This document shows, in pieces, positions 46,910 through 58,116 of a stretch of 64,000 nucleotides of DNA (positions are counted from its first letter, which is position 1; the number at the start of each line of letters is the position of its first letter). This DNA is from Burkholderia contaminans. Lineage in GTDB: Bacteria; Pseudomonadota; Gammaproteobacteria; Burkholderiales; Burkholderiaceae. Where the stretch lies: NCBI RefSeq assembly GCF_029633825.1, contig NZ_CP090641.1, forward strand, positions 2,480,001-2,544,000, read 5' to 3'. The notes under the pieces are model-generated. The model worked only from the letters and a program-made list of their open reading frames with translations. It ran no database searches and was not told the DNA's origin. Both the position numbers and the translations under genes were made by a program.

Positions 46910-47785
46910 ATGACCGATATCCCGATCGAGGAGACCACCGTCGAGACGCCGCAAGGGTGCCTCTTTGCGAAACGCTGGCGCGGTGGCTTGGCGCAACACG
47001 CGGCGGGGGCGTCGAAGGCGAATGTACCTGAGCCGGCCGCACCTGAGCCGGTCGCACCTGAGCCGGCCGCACCTGAGCCGGCCGCACCGATCGTGCTGCT
47101 GCACGATTCGCTCGGCTGCGTCGACCTGTGGCGCGACTTCCCCGCGCAACTCGCGCGCGCCACGCAGCGCGACGTGATCGCCTACGATCGCCTCGGCTTC
47201 GGCCGTTCCGACCGCCATCCGGGGGCACTCGGCACGACGTTCGTGCGCGACGAGGCCGATCATGCGTTCGCGGCACTGCTCGAACAACTCGATGTCGACG
47301 CGTTCGTCGCGCTCGGGCACAGCGTCGGCGGCGGGATGGCGGTCGGGTGTGCGGCCGCGCATCCGGCGCGTTGCCGTGCGCTCGTGACGATCGCCGCGCA
47401 GGCGTTCGTCGAGGATCGCACGCTGGCCGGCATTCGCGACGCGGGGCAGCAGTTCGACGAACCGGGCCAGCTCGACCGGCTCGCGCGCTATCACGGCGAC
47501 AAGGCCGAATGGGTGTTGCGCGCGTGGGTCGACACGTGGCTGTCGCCGGCGTTTCGCGACTGGAATCTCGACGACGACCTGCCGCGCGTGCAATGCGCGA
47601 CGCTCGCGATTCACGGCGAAGACGACGAATACGGGTCCGACGTGCATCCGAAGCGGATCGCCGCGCGCGTCGCGGGGCCGTCGTCGTATCTGTTGCTCGG
47701 CCAGTGCGGGCACATGCCGCACCGCGAGCGAACCGGCGACGTGCTGACCGCCGTCGCGACGTTGCTGCGCGACGTGCGCGCCTGA
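46910..47785 (+). CDS. Alpha/beta-hydrolase with Pro-Glu repeat insert
   Basis: 291 residues from ATG 46910. The fold shows VLLHDSLGCVDLW (oxyanion region), the nucleophile elbow GHSVGGGMA (Ser), and the late GQCGHMPHRE (catalytic His). An in-frame tandem array of four 15-bp units (47027-47086) encodes EPAAP-type repeats as an extra linker after the N-terminal strand. Carboxyl-esterase or ring-cleavage-type hydrolase; substrate unknown. Confidence 0.82.
   Translation: MTDIPIEETTVETPQGCLFAKRWRGGLAQHAAGASKANVPEPAAPEPVAPEPAAPEPAAPIVLLHDSLGCVDLWRDFPAQLARATQRDVIAYDRLGFGRSDRHPGALGTTFVRDEADHAFAALLEQLDVDAFVALGHSVGGGMAVGCAAAHPARCRALVTIAAQAFVEDRTLAGIRDAGQQFDEPGQLDRLARYHGDKAEWVLRAWVDTWLSPAFRDWNLDDDLPRVQCATLAIHGEDDEYGSDVHPKRIAARVAGPSSYLLLGQCGHMPHRERTGDVLTAVATLLRDVRA
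47027..47086 (+). repeat. 15-bp tandem repeat within hydrolase gene
   Basis: Four copies of CCTGAGCCGGCCGCA (one with a single change), keeping the frame and encoding Pro-Glu-Pro-Ala-Ala units. Such repeats can vary in copy number between strains. Confidence 0.85.
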
Positions 47786-47825
47786 GCGCGCTCGCCATCG
47801 CCAGCGGGCGGACGCCCGCCGGCCG

Positions 47826-48179
47826 TCAGAACGAAAGCTGGATCGCGAGATCGATCGCCAGCAGCGCGATCGAGAGACCGATGCCGAGAATCACGTTCGG
47901 CAGCCGGTGCTCGAAGTCGCGATTGTCGCGACGCATCGCGGCGCCGAGCAGGAAGATCGCCTCGACGACGATCTGCAGCCCGACGAACAGCAGCATCAGC
48001 AGATACTCGTAACCCATCTGCTTGAACGCGGCGAATTGCATCCCGTGATCGCGGATCCATTGGCCGACGCGCAGCAGTTCGTACACGAACAGCAACGCGG
48101 GAAACAGGTAGCTGATGAAATAGGTCGGCGCGGTGGCGTGCCGTAGTTCGAGGTGGAAATGCTGATGCGTGGTGGCCAT
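47826..48179 (-). CDS. Small membrane protein of unknown function
   Basis: 117 residues from ATG 48179, SD AGGAGGG. Three hydrophobic segments: APTYFISYLFPALLFVYELL, YLLMLLFVGLQIVVEAIFLL and NVILGIGLSIALLAIDLAI. A His-rich N-terminus (TTHQHFHLELRH) may bind a metal. No family is recognised. Confidence 0.65.
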   Translation of the reverse strand: MATTHQHFHLELRHATAPTYFISYLFPALLFVYELLRVGQWIRDHGMQFAAFKQMGYEYLLMLLFVGLQIVVEAIFLLGAAMRRDNRDFEHRLPNVILGIGLSIALLAIDLAIQLSF

Positions 48180-48487
48180 CACGAATCCCTCCTTGCAACG
48201 CATGATTGCGGTCGCGACGGCGGCGCGACAACGTGCAAACGAAGGGATAACCCGAAGCGTCGTGCGCGGCCGTACGACATCAGCATACTGCTGCGCGGGA
48301 AATTTGGCATGCGATGCGTGCGTTCGTCGTAAAAATGCATCTGCGCCGCGCGATTCCGCTATCGCACCGTATTCGCCGGATGCGCGGCGCCGGCCGCCTC
48401 AGTGGCGCTCGCGCCTTGCGGTCGTGCCCGGGCGCTTGCACCGGGCGAGCGCCCGAGCGGCCACCGGCCATCGCTTGCCGGCACCGT
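48180..48487. other. 308-bp intergenic region
   Basis: Between the membrane protein gene and the tetR stop. No gene, hairpin or operator stands out. Confidence 0.4.
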
Positions 48488-49108
48488 TCAGCGTTTCGCT
48501 TGAGCGCCTTCGACGAACAGCTTCGCCACCGCCTGGAACTCCCGTTTCAGCGACAACCCCGGCACGGTCAGCCAGCGCAGCATCGCCGCGAGATACAGGT
48601 GATGGAACCACGTGGCGAGCTGGTCGGCCCGCAGCGTGCCGTTCAGTTCGCCGGATTCCTGCCCGGCCGCGATCAGTTGCTGCCACACGAGCGCGATATC
48701 GCTGCCGCTCTCTCCGCCACTTGCCGATTCGACCGCGCCGATGCTCAGGAAACGATGGCGCAGATACGCGAGCAGGTAAGCGGGATGCTGCTCGCACCAG
48801 GCAGCCGACGCATCGAGCACGCAGCCGATGCGCGACGCGAAGGTCTTGCGCCGCGCGACGTCACGCTGCAGATGCGCGAGATCGCGTGCGAGCTCACCCT
48901 CCAGCCAGTGCGCGAGCACGGCTTCCTTCGTTGCAAAGTGGTTGTACAGCGTGCGCTTCGCGACATCGGCCTGCGCGGCGATCTGTTCCATCGTGACGGC
49001 TTCGTAGCCGTGCGCGTCGAACAGGCGTGCACCGGTGGCGGCGAGATGCGCGAGCATCTGGATACGTTTGCGTGCGCGGCGGCCCGGATCGTCGGTCGGC
49101 GTCGTCAT
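48488..49108 (-). CDS. TetR family transcriptional repressor
   Basis: 206 residues. The N-terminal HTH (EAVTMEQIAAQADVAKRTLYNHFATKEAVLAHWL) is typical of TetR repressors. A C-terminal ligand domain follows. It is divergent from a glycosyltransferase gene with 94 bp between, which contains a near-palindromic TTGCAT-N4-ATGCGA (49137-49152), the likely operator. Confidence 0.87.
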   Translation of the reverse strand: MTTPTDDPGRRARKRIQMLAHLAATGARLFDAHGYEAVTMEQIAAQADVAKRTLYNHFATKEAVLAHWLEGELARDLAHLQRDVARRKTFASRIGCVLDASAAWCEQHPAYLLAYLRHRFLSIGAVESASGGESGSDIALVWQQLIAAGQESGELNGTLRADQLATWFHHLYLAAMLRWLTVPGLSLKREFQAVAKLFVEGAQAKR

Positions 49109-49136
49109 GGCGGGGGATTGACTGAAAGTGTACGAG

Positions 49137-49152
49137 TTGCATTAGTATGCGA
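49137..49152. promoter_or_regulatory. Putative TetR operator
   Basis: TTGCAT-TAGT-ATGCGA, 5 of 6 arm bases paired, in the divergent tetR/glycosyltransferase region. Confidence 0.4.
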
Positions 49153-49202
49153 CGTGCATTTTTTTGAATCCACCCATTGCCGTCGGGCACGAGGAGTCAC
49201 GC

Positions 49203-50444
49203 ATGAAACTCGTCATCGCCACCTACGGCACCGAAGGCGACACGCGCCCGCTTGCAGCGCTTGGCCGTGCGCTGATCGACGCCGGCCACGAGGTCCGGCT
49301 GCTGGCCGATGCGGCGACGCTCGGGTCGGCCGCGATGCTTGGCGTACCGTCGACGCCGTTGTCCGGCGATATCCGCCGGGCAATTGCGCCGGATGGCGCG
49401 TTGGCCGATGCGGTGCGCGGGCGCGGCGGCTTCAACGACACGTCGAAGGCGCTCGCGGCGATTGCCAATGCGAACACGGCAGCATGGATGCGCGAAATCG
49501 CGGATGCGTCGGAAGGCTGCGACGCGATCCTCGTGTCGGCGCTCGCATCGTTCGTCGGCTTGTCGGTCGCCGAGTATCGCGGCGTGCGGGCGATCGGCAC
49601 CGGCATGATCCCGATCACGCCCACTGCGGCATTCGCGTCGCCGTTCCTGCCGCCGGGGAAGGTGCCGCGCTGGCTGAACCGTGCGAGCCACCGGTTCGTG
49701 AACGCGCTGTTGTGGCAGGCGTTCAAGAAGGCGACGAATGCGGCACGAGCGAGCGTGTGCGGGTTGCCGCCGCGCAAGCATGTGTGGACCGATCATCCGA
49801 TGCTGTACGGCGTGTCGCCGGCGCTGCTGTCCGACCCGGGCGACTGGCCGTCGAATGTGCAGGCATGCGGCCAGTGGCGGATCGATGCGAGCGCCTGGGC
49901 GCCACCGTCCGAACTCCAGGCATTTCTCGACGCGGGCGATCGCCCCGTCTACATCGGCTTCGGCAGCATGGCCGGTTTCGACCGTGCCGCGATGGTCGCC
50001 GCGCTCACTCAAGCGCTCGCTGGCCGGCGTGCAGTGTTCTATCCGGGCTGGAGCGGTATCGATGCGTCGATGTTGCCGAAGAACGTTCACGTGATCGGCG
50101 ATACGCCGCATGACCGGCTGTTCCCGCGCGTATCGATGGCGATCCATCACGGCGGCTCGGGTACCACGCATTCGGCGGCTCGCGCCGGCATTCCGTCGGT
50201 CGTCGTGCCGTTCGCGGGCGATCAGTTCTTCTGGGCGGACCGGCTGCAACGGCTCGGCGTCGCGGATGCGCCGGTGGCGGGGCGACGCGTGGACGCCGCT
50301 ACACTTGCACGGGCCATCGCCGTTGCCGAACGGGCCGAAACGCAGGCGCGCGCGATCGAACTCGGCGCGCGCATCGCGCAAGAGGAAGGGTTGAAGCGGG
50401 CCGTCAGCGCGATCGAGCGATGGGGGCGACCGGGCGCGCGGTAA
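49203..50444 (+). CDS. UGT-type glycosyltransferase
   Basis: 413 residues from ATG 49203 with SD GAGGAG. GT-B fold: N-terminal TYGTEGDTRPLAALGRALIDAGHEVRLL and C-terminal donor site HHGGSGTTHSAARAGIPSVVVPFAGDQFFWADRL, the UDP-glycosyltransferase (GT1) signature seen in rhamnosyl-, macrolide- and xenobiotic-glycosyltransferases. It may glycosylate and inactivate a compound; the divergent TetR suggests an inducible response. Confidence 0.88.
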   Translation: MKLVIATYGTEGDTRPLAALGRALIDAGHEVRLLADAATLGSAAMLGVPSTPLSGDIRRAIAPDGALADAVRGRGGFNDTSKALAAIANANTAAWMREIADASEGCDAILVSALASFVGLSVAEYRGVRAIGTGMIPITPTAAFASPFLPPGKVPRWLNRASHRFVNALLWQAFKKATNAARASVCGLPPRKHVWTDHPMLYGVSPALLSDPGDWPSNVQACGQWRIDASAWAPPSELQAFLDAGDRPVYIGFGSMAGFDRAAMVAALTQALAGRRAVFYPGWSGIDASMLPKNVHVIGDTPHDRLFPRVSMAIHHGGSGTTHSAARAGIPSVVVPFAGDQFFWADRLQRLGVADAPVAGRRVDAATLARAIAVAERAETQARAIELGARIAQEEGLKRAVSAIERWGRPGAR

Positions 50445-50459
50445 GCCCGCGCATCCACG

Positions 50460-51155
50460 TCAGAAATGCCCGGTGAACCGGTAGCGGCTGCCCGGGTGCC
50501 ACAGATTGGCGACCGACGCGACCATCCCCTGCGACCACGTGCGCCGATGCAGCAGCAGGCACGGCTCGCGGTCGTCCATCGTCAGGTGGCGGCGCGTTTC
50601 GGTGTCGGGCATTGCGGCCTCGATCCGGTATTCGACGCGCTGCAGCGGCGCGACGCGCGTCAGGTACTGGTTCGGCGTCGTGGTCGTGAAGTCCTGCAAC
50701 GCGTACTCGGGCGCGCAGGCCGGATTGACCCAGCGCTCCTCGAGCTGCACGGGCGTGTCGTTCTCGAAGTGCAGCACGCGCGAATGGAAGATCGGGCTGC
50801 CCGTGTCGATCTGCAACTCGTCGGCGAGCTTCGCATCGGCGACGGCCGCGCCCACCTGCAGCACCTGCGCGCGGTAGCCGTGGCCGCGCGCGGCGACTTC
50901 GTCCGAGATGCTGCGGATCGCGACGAGCGTCGATTCGTACTTCGGTGACGCGACGTACGTGCCGGAGCCGCGCGTGCGCGTGAGCACCTGTTCGGCCGTC
51001 AGCTCGCGCAGCGCGCGGTTGACGGTCATCCGCGCGACGTTGAATTCGCGCGCGAGCTCGTTCTCCGACGGCACCTGGTCGCCTTCCGCCCATTCGCCGG
51101 CATGAATGCGCGCGAGGATGAAGTCCTTGATTTCCTGATAGATCGGTGTGGTCAT
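50460..51155 (-). CDS. hutC: HutC-type GntR regulator (histidine utilisation repressor)
   Basis: 231 residues from ATG 51155. N-terminal winged helix PIYQEIKDFILARIHAGEWAE with AREFNVARMTVNRALRELTAE, followed by a UTRA ligand domain ending ANLWHPGSRYRFTGHF, the hallmark C-terminus of HutC. The known effector is urocanate. No hut catabolic gene (hutH, hutU, hutI) is next to it in this window. A matching HutC-like operator lies at 60734 upstream of the histidine ABC transporter. Confidence 0.85.
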   Translation of the reverse strand: MTTPIYQEIKDFILARIHAGEWAEGDQVPSENELAREFNVARMTVNRALRELTAEQVLTRTRGSGTYVASPKYESTLVAIRSISDEVAARGHGYRAQVLQVGAAVADAKLADELQIDTGSPIFHSRVLHFENDTPVQLEERWVNPACAPEYALQDFTTTTPNQYLTRVAPLQRVEYRIEAAMPDTETRRHLTMDDREPCLLLHRRTWSQGMVASVANLWHPGSRYRFTGHF

Positions 51156-51337
51156 GGGATCACGATTCCAGAGTCGGCCGCGGCCCGCCGCCGAATGCCG
51201 ATCCGGCGCGCGCCCGGCGCCGAGTGTACCGGTTTCGCAGGCGCGCGGGCCCGGATTCCCCGAATGATCCCTGTTCGGCCGGCGCGCGTCCATGCGGGAT
51301 TGCACAGAGCGGCCGGCGCTGGGCGGCTGGCGATCGG

Positions 51338-52465
51338 TCAGAACCGATGCCGGATGCCGACCGTTGCGACCACCTGCGTGTTGGTCGACGAGGCCGCGAG
51401 CCCCGTGACGTTCGCAAAGCCGAGCGTCGCACCCGCCGGCACGCCGAACTGGTGCTGGTAGACGGTTTCCGCGTACACGTCGGTGCGCTTGCTCAGCGCG
51501 TAGTCGGCCATCAGCGTCACCTGATGCCATTTCGGCCGATGGCTGCCGGTTGCGTCGTCGTAGCGGCCGTCGGTGAACGTATAGGCGCCCGCGAACGAGA
51601 CGGCCGGCGTCAGCGCATAGCGCGCATTGACCTCGAAGTTGTCGAAGCGCAGCGCATTCAGCGCGCCGGGCAGCGACGACGCGGCCGTTTCGTCGAACAT
51701 CGAATGTGTCCACAGCGCGCCGACCGTCAGCCGGTCGAACGCGTAGCTGCCGCCCGCGCCCATCACCCGCTGGCGCACGGCCGGGAAGTTCGGGCCGTCG
51801 TTGGTCGACAGCGCCCCGCCGGCCGTCAGCCCGCCGCGGTTCAGCTGCAGGTACGCGGCGCCGAGGCTGACCGGCCCGTTCGCATACGACACGCCCGCGC
51901 TGTACGCGCGGTTGTTCGCGAAGCCGCCGGCCGCGTTGCTGAACCCGTACAGGCCGCCGAACTGCCAGCCGGCAAGCGTCGGGCTCGTGTATTTCACCGC
52001 GTTGTCGATGTAGAACGAATCGTCGATGTTGTCGTTGTCGAACGGATGCGACGCGAGGTTGTTGCCGTCGCCGTTGTTCGCCATCGCGAGCGGGCCGAGA
52101 TAATCGACCACGGCATCGTACTGGCGGCCGAGCGTCAGCGCGCCGTACCGGTCGCTCTGCAGGCCGACGTACGCGCGGCGGCCGAACATCGTGTTCTTGT
52201 AGGACTGCGTGCCGTTGTTCAGGTTGAAGCCGTTCTCGAGGCGGAACAGCGCATGCAGGCCGCCGCCGAGATCCTCGTTGCCGCTCAGGCCGAAGACCGT
52301 ATTCGACAGCAGGCCGCTGCCTTGCTGCCATGCGCTTTTACCCGACTGGTTGTTCGTATAGGCGATACCCGCATCGAGCATCCCGTAGAGCGTGACGCTG
52401 CTTTGCGCATGCGCGGCGGTGCTGAGGAATGCGAGGGAGAGGGTACCGGCGACTGCTTTTTTCAT
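51338..52465 (-). CDS. Gram-negative porin (second Burkholderia OmpC-like)
   Basis: 375 residues from ATG 52465. Signal peptide KKAVAGTLSLAFLSTAAHAQ then SSVTLYGMLDAGIAY and the C-terminal ATVGIRHRF, with final Phe. It shares strand patterns (YKNTMFGRRAYVGLQSDRYGALTLGRQYDA) with the porin at 10521 but is clearly divergent. An outer-membrane trimeric pore. A perfect 22-bp palindrome lies 140 bp upstream of its start. Confidence 0.93.
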   Translation of the reverse strand: MKKAVAGTLSLAFLSTAAHAQSSVTLYGMLDAGIAYTNNQSGKSAWQQGSGLLSNTVFGLSGNEDLGGGLHALFRLENGFNLNNGTQSYKNTMFGRRAYVGLQSDRYGALTLGRQYDAVVDYLGPLAMANNGDGNNLASHPFDNDNIDDSFYIDNAVKYTSPTLAGWQFGGLYGFSNAAGGFANNRAYSAGVSYANGPVSLGAAYLQLNRGGLTAGGALSTNDGPNFPAVRQRVMGAGGSYAFDRLTVGALWTHSMFDETAASSLPGALNALRFDNFEVNARYALTPAVSFAGAYTFTDGRYDDATGSHRPKWHQVTLMADYALSKRTDVYAETVYQHQFGVPAGATLGFANVTGLAASSTNTQVVATVGIRHRF

Positions 52466-52604
52466 CGTGAGTGCTTCCTGGAAAGGCCCGTGGCGACGGG
52501 AACGACGATCCGGCGCGCGCACCGGTGGCGTACGGGCGCGGCTCGTGACGAACCGCACGCGTTCGCACCGCAGACGCGCGTTCGAATCGATGAAAGGGGA
52601 GCGG

Positions 52605-52626
52605 GCGCGTGACACGTGTCACGCGC
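52605..52626. promoter_or_regulatory. Perfect 22-bp palindrome upstream of porin
   Basis: Arms GCGCGTGACAC / GTGTCACGCGC with no spacer. Core TGACACGTGTCA looks like an operator for a dimeric regulator; it could also form a cruciform. No T tract, so not a terminator. Confidence 0.6.
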
Positions 52627-52644
52627 GGCCGCATCGGATGCCGG

Positions 52645-52959
52645 CTAGTGCAGCAGCAGGCGGATCGTGCCGAACTCGGCGGCCGGCAACAGGCGGAGGA
52701 TCGACAGGATCGCGGGCGAGGCCTGCGACCGTGCGACTTCGAGCTCGATACACGCGCGCCCGGTGCGGTTGTCGATCGCGGCCGTGTAGAGGTTGAGCGC
52801 GGCGCCGACCGCCTGGTGCAGCAGGCGCCGCACGACGGCGAGGTTGTCCGATTCGACGCGGATCGACAGCAGCACGAGCTCGTCGGCAGGGTGCCGGCGC
52901 CGTGCACGAACGGGCGGGAGATCGCGTGAAGCGGCGGATTCGGTTCTGGTCGGTTTCAT
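52645..52959 (-). CDS. Small protein, possible ACT-like fold
   Basis: 104 residues from ATG 52959. After a basic tail (residues 1-30), LVLLSIRVESDNLAVVRRLLHQ ... LEVARSQASPAILSILRLL gives a beta-alpha-beta pattern like ACT regulatory domains. No SD is strong. Function unknown; it lies opposite the kdp operon. Confidence 0.45.
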   Translation of the reverse strand: MKPTRTESAASRDLPPVRARRRHPADELVLLSIRVESDNLAVVRRLLHQAVGAALNLYTAAIDNRTGRACIELEVARSQASPAILSILRLLPAAEFGTIRLLLH

Positions 52960-53112
52960 GCTGGCATCCCCGGGTCGCATCGTGCTCCGCACCGCGGAGA
53001 TCTCGTCTTGGACATGCCGCCCATTCTAGGAATGGCGGTGAAGATACGGTGTATAGACTCGTATTGGCCCTGAAAAGAACGCATAAAAACGCCATCGCCG
53101 CCGGCTTTCGTC

Positions 53113-53128
53113 TTTACGGCTTTTTTAC
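53113..53128 (+). promoter_or_regulatory. KdpE-box-like site
   Basis: TTTA-CGGC-TTTTTTAC resembles the E. coli KdpE site, which has TTTATAC and TTTTTTTAC in the same order, in front of kdpF. Confidence 0.5.
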
Positions 53129-53296
53129 TTTGCGTAAGGAAATTGAACACCGCTTTGATACGCGGATTTCTACACTGTCGCATCCCATTCGCCAACTGAG
53201 CATGGGGGCGTCACACGGGCCTGCGCCAGCGCGGCGAGGCCCGATGCGCCGACGATCGCGCGGCGTTGCCGCGCATACAGAAAAAAGGGGAAAGCC

Positions 53297-53377
53297 ATGT
53301 TGTGGATCACCGGCGCATTGTCGCTCGCGCTCTTTATCTATCTGTTTCATGCGTTGATCCAACCCGAGCGGTATTGA
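53297..53377 (+). CDS. kdpF: KdpF small membrane subunit
   Basis: 26 residues (MLWITGALSLALFIYLFHAL then IQPERY), a single TM helix, SD AGGGGAAA. KdpF stabilises the KdpFABC potassium pump. Located at the head of the operon. Confidence 0.85.
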   Translation: MLWITGALSLALFIYLFHALIQPERY

Positions 53378-53419
53378 TCGGCGCGATTCAACAGGAATTC
53401 GAAAATATCGGTGAATGTC

Positions 53420-53503
53420 ATGAGCGATCTGCTTTTCATTCTGTTCACGCTCGCGTTCTTTGCGTTGACGGCGGGTTTCATCACCGGCCTTGACCGGATC
53501 TGA
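53420..53503 (+). CDS. 27-residue membrane protein in kdp operon
   Basis: Reads MSDLLFILFTLAFFALTAGF then ITGLDRI. A single TM helix, 42 bp after kdpF and 12 bp before kdpA. It resembles KdpF in size and composition but not in sequence, so it may be a second small subunit. No SD is strong; it lies in a tight operon, which supports it. An upstream GTG at 53411 could extend it by three residues. Confidence 0.6.
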   Translation: MSDLLFILFTLAFFALTAGFITGLDRI

Positions 53504-53515
53504 GCGAGCGTCGAC

Positions 53516-55219
53516 ATGTTCAACAATCTCATTCAATTCGCGATCGTTCTCGCGATCATGCTGGCGCTGGTGCCCGTCGTCGGGAAATGGCTCGCGCACG
53601 CCTTTACGAGCCCGCGCCACGCGTGGGTCGAACGCCGTACCTATGCGCTGCTCGGCGTGAACCCCGACGAAGCGATGTCGTGGCAGCGCTACGGGATGGT
53701 GCTGCTGCTTAGCAATGCCGGGATGATGCTGCTCGGCTACCTGCTGCTGCGCATCCAGGACACGCTGCCGTTCGATGCGCTGCGGCGCGCGTCGCAAAGC
53801 CCCGACCTCGCGTTCAACACCGCCGCGTCGTTCATCACGAACACGAACTGGCAGGCGTATGCGGGCGAAAGCAGCCTGTCGAACTTCTCGCAGATGGCCG
53901 TCATCACGTTCCTGATGGTGGCCAGCGCGGCGACCGGCGTCGCGGCCGCGGGCGGCTTCATCCGCGGGCTGAGCCGCAAGAGCGCGGCGGACATCGGCAA
54001 CTACTGGGTCGACTTCACGCGCGTGACCTATCGCGTGCTGCTGCCGCTCAGCTTCGTGATGGCGCTCGTGTACGTGTGGCAGGGCATGCCGCAGACGCTC
54101 GCGTCCGACGCATGGGCGACCACGCTCGAAGGCGCGCGCCAGCAGATCGTGATGGGGCCCGTAGCCAGCCTCGAATCGATCAAGCACATCGGCACGAACG
54201 GCGGCGGCTTCTTCAGCATGAACGCCGCGCATCCGTTCGAAAACCCGACGCCGCTCACCAACACGCTGCACATGCTGTCGATGCTGCTGATTCCGTCCGC
54301 GCTCACCTATGCGCTCGGCACGATGATCGGCCGGCGCCGCCAGGGCTGGGTGATCCTCGCCGCCTTCGTCGTGATGTTCGTCGGCTTCCTGGCCGTGATC
54401 TATTCGGCCGAGCAGCACGGCAATCCGCTCGTGACCGGGCTCGGCGTCGACCAGCAACCGAGCGCCACGCAGCCGGGCGGCAACATGGAAGGCAAGGAGA
54501 TGCGCTTCGGCATCGCGCAGACGAGCCTGTTCGCCACCGTCACGACGGCCGCGACCACCGGGTCGGTCGATGCGATGCATGACTCGCTGACACCGCTCGG
54601 CGGGCTCGTGCCGATCGCGCAGATGATGCTGAACAACGTGTTCGGCGGCGACGGCGTCGGGCTGATCAACCTGTTCACGTTCGCGATCCTCACGGTGTTC
54701 CTGGTCGGGATGATGATCGGGCGCACGCCGGAATTCCTCGGCAAGAAGATCGAGGCGCGCGAGATGAAGCTCGTGATGCTCGCGGTGCTCGCGCATCCGT
54801 TCAGCATCCTCGGCTTCACCGCGGTGGCGTCGATGCTGCATTCGACGATGGACAGCCTCGCGAACCTCGGCCCGCACGGCTTCAGCGAAGTGCTGTACGC
54901 GTATACGTCGGGCACGGCCAACAACGGCTCCGCGTTCGCGGGCCTGAACGCGAACACGCCGTTCTTCAATACGACGATCGGCTTCGCGATGCTGATCGGC
55001 CGCTACCTGACGCTGCTGCCGATGCTCGCGGTCGCGGGCAGCCTCGCCGCGAAGAAGCGCGTGCCGGAAAGCGCGGGCACGCTGTCGACGTCGACGGGCC
55101 TGTTCGCCGGCCTGCTGGTCTTCGTGATCCTGGTCGTCGGTGGTCTCACGTTCCTGCCGGCGCTCGCGCTCGGCCCGGTCGTCGAGCACCTGATGATGTC
55201 GGGCGGCCAACTGTTCTGA
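53516..55219 (+). CDS. kdpA: Potassium-transporting ATPase subunit A
   Basis: 567 residues, about ten TM helices. Four selectivity-filter-like motifs include TNTNW (near residue 120), [22 protein letters not shown] and [13 protein letters not shown]. KdpA is the K+-selective channel-like subunit of the KdpFABC pump, an inducible high-affinity K+ importer. 10 bp precede kdpC. Confidence 0.95.
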   Translation: MFNNLIQFAIVLAIMLALVPVVGKWLAHAFTSPRHAWVERRTYALLGVNPDEAMSWQRYGMVLLLSNAGMMLLGYLLLRIQDTLPFDALRRASQSPDLAFNTAASFITNTNWQAYAGESSLSNFSQMAVITFLMVASAATGVAAAGGFIRGLSRKSAADIGNYWVDFTRVTYRVLLPLSFVMALVYVWQGMPQTLASDAWATTLEGARQQIVMGPVASLESIKHIGTNGGGFFSMNAAHPFENPTPLTNTLHMLSMLLIPSALTYALGTMIGRRRQGWVILAAFVVMFVGFLAVIYSAEQHGNPLVTGLGVDQQPSATQPGGNMEGKEMRFGIAQTSLFATVTTAATTGSVDAMHDSLTPLGGLVPIAQMMLNNVFGGDGVGLINLFTFAILTVFLVGMMIGRTPEFLGKKIEAREMKLVMLAVLAHPFSILGFTAVASMLHSTMDSLANLGPHGFSEVLYAYTSGTANNGSAFAGLNANTPFFNTTIGFAMLIGRYLTLLPMLAVAGSLAAKKRVPESAGTLSTSTGLFAGLLVFVILVVGGLTFLPALALGPVVEHLMMSGGQLF

Positions 55220-55229
55220 GGAAAACATC

Positions 55230-55931
55230 ATGATGCAAGGCAATCGCCAGGCAGCGGCCGCCGCCGCGCCGGCACCCGGTTCTTCGTTCGGCGCGGCGAC
55301 GCGCGGCCTCGTGCGGCCCGTGATCGCGTCGTCGGTGCTGTTCATGCTCGTCACGGGTGTCGCGTATCCGCTGCTCACCACGGGCGCCGCGAACATGCTG
55401 TTCCCGTCGCAGGCGCGCGGCAGTCTCGTGCAGCGCAACGGCACGACGGTCGGCTCGGCCGTGATCGGGCAGAACTTCACGCGTGCCGGCTACTTCCACG
55501 GGCGGCCGAGCGCGACGGTCGGCACCGATCCGGCCGATCCGTCGAAGACGGTCGACCAGCCGTATAACGCAGCCGGCAGCGGCGCGAGCAACCAAGGCGC
55601 TACGAGCAAGAAGCTGCTCGCGGATATCGCACAGCGTGTGCGCGCCTACCGGCAGGAGAACGCGCTCGCCGCCGGCACGCCGGTGCCGGCGGATGCGGTG
55701 ACCGCATCGGCGTCGGGGCTCGATCCCGAGATCTCGGTCGCGAACGCGCGGCTGCAGGCGGCGCGGGTCGCGCAGGCGCGCGGCGTCGATGCCGCGCAGG
55801 TTGCGGTGCTCGTCGACCGGATCGCCCTGCCGCGCCAGCTCGGCGTGCTCGGCGAACCGCGCGTGCGCGTGCTCGACCTGAACCTCGCGCTGGACCGCGC
55901 ATTCGGTCACGCGGCCGGCGCGAAGCAATAG
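55230..55931 (+). CDS. kdpC: Potassium-transporting ATPase subunit C
   Basis: 233 residues (an alternative ATG at 55233). One N-terminal TM ([21 protein letters not shown]) and a periplasmic domain with [16 protein letters not shown] and [17 protein letters not shown], typical of KdpC. It is 40 residues longer than usual, mostly N-terminal Ala-rich and linker sequence. It lies before kdpB, the reverse of the common kdpA-B-C order. Confidence 0.92.
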   Translation: MMQGNRQAAAAAAPAPGSSFGAATRGLVRPVIASSVLFMLVTGVAYPLLTTGAANMLFPSQARGSLVQRNGTTVGSAVIGQNFTRAGYFHGRPSATVGTDPADPSKTVDQPYNAAGSGASNQGATSKKLLADIAQRVRAYRQENALAAGTPVPADAVTASASGLDPEISVANARLQAARVAQARGVDAAQVAVLVDRIALPRQLGVLGEPRVRVLDLNLALDRAFGHAAGAKQ

Positions 55932-55951
55932 CAGGAACCACGGAGTCACTC

Positions 55952-58036
<2,085 letters not shown>

Positions 58037-58116
58037 CCGAACGCGCCGTCGCGGCCCCGCTCATGCCTTCATGGCGTGCGCGGGGCCGTTCGGCGTTTCA
58101 ATTGCCGGAAGCGATC

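Noticed and set aside
52605..52626. The 22-bp palindrome as a transcription terminator of the 52645 gene
   Set aside because: No T tract on either strand and no loop, so an operator is more plausible.
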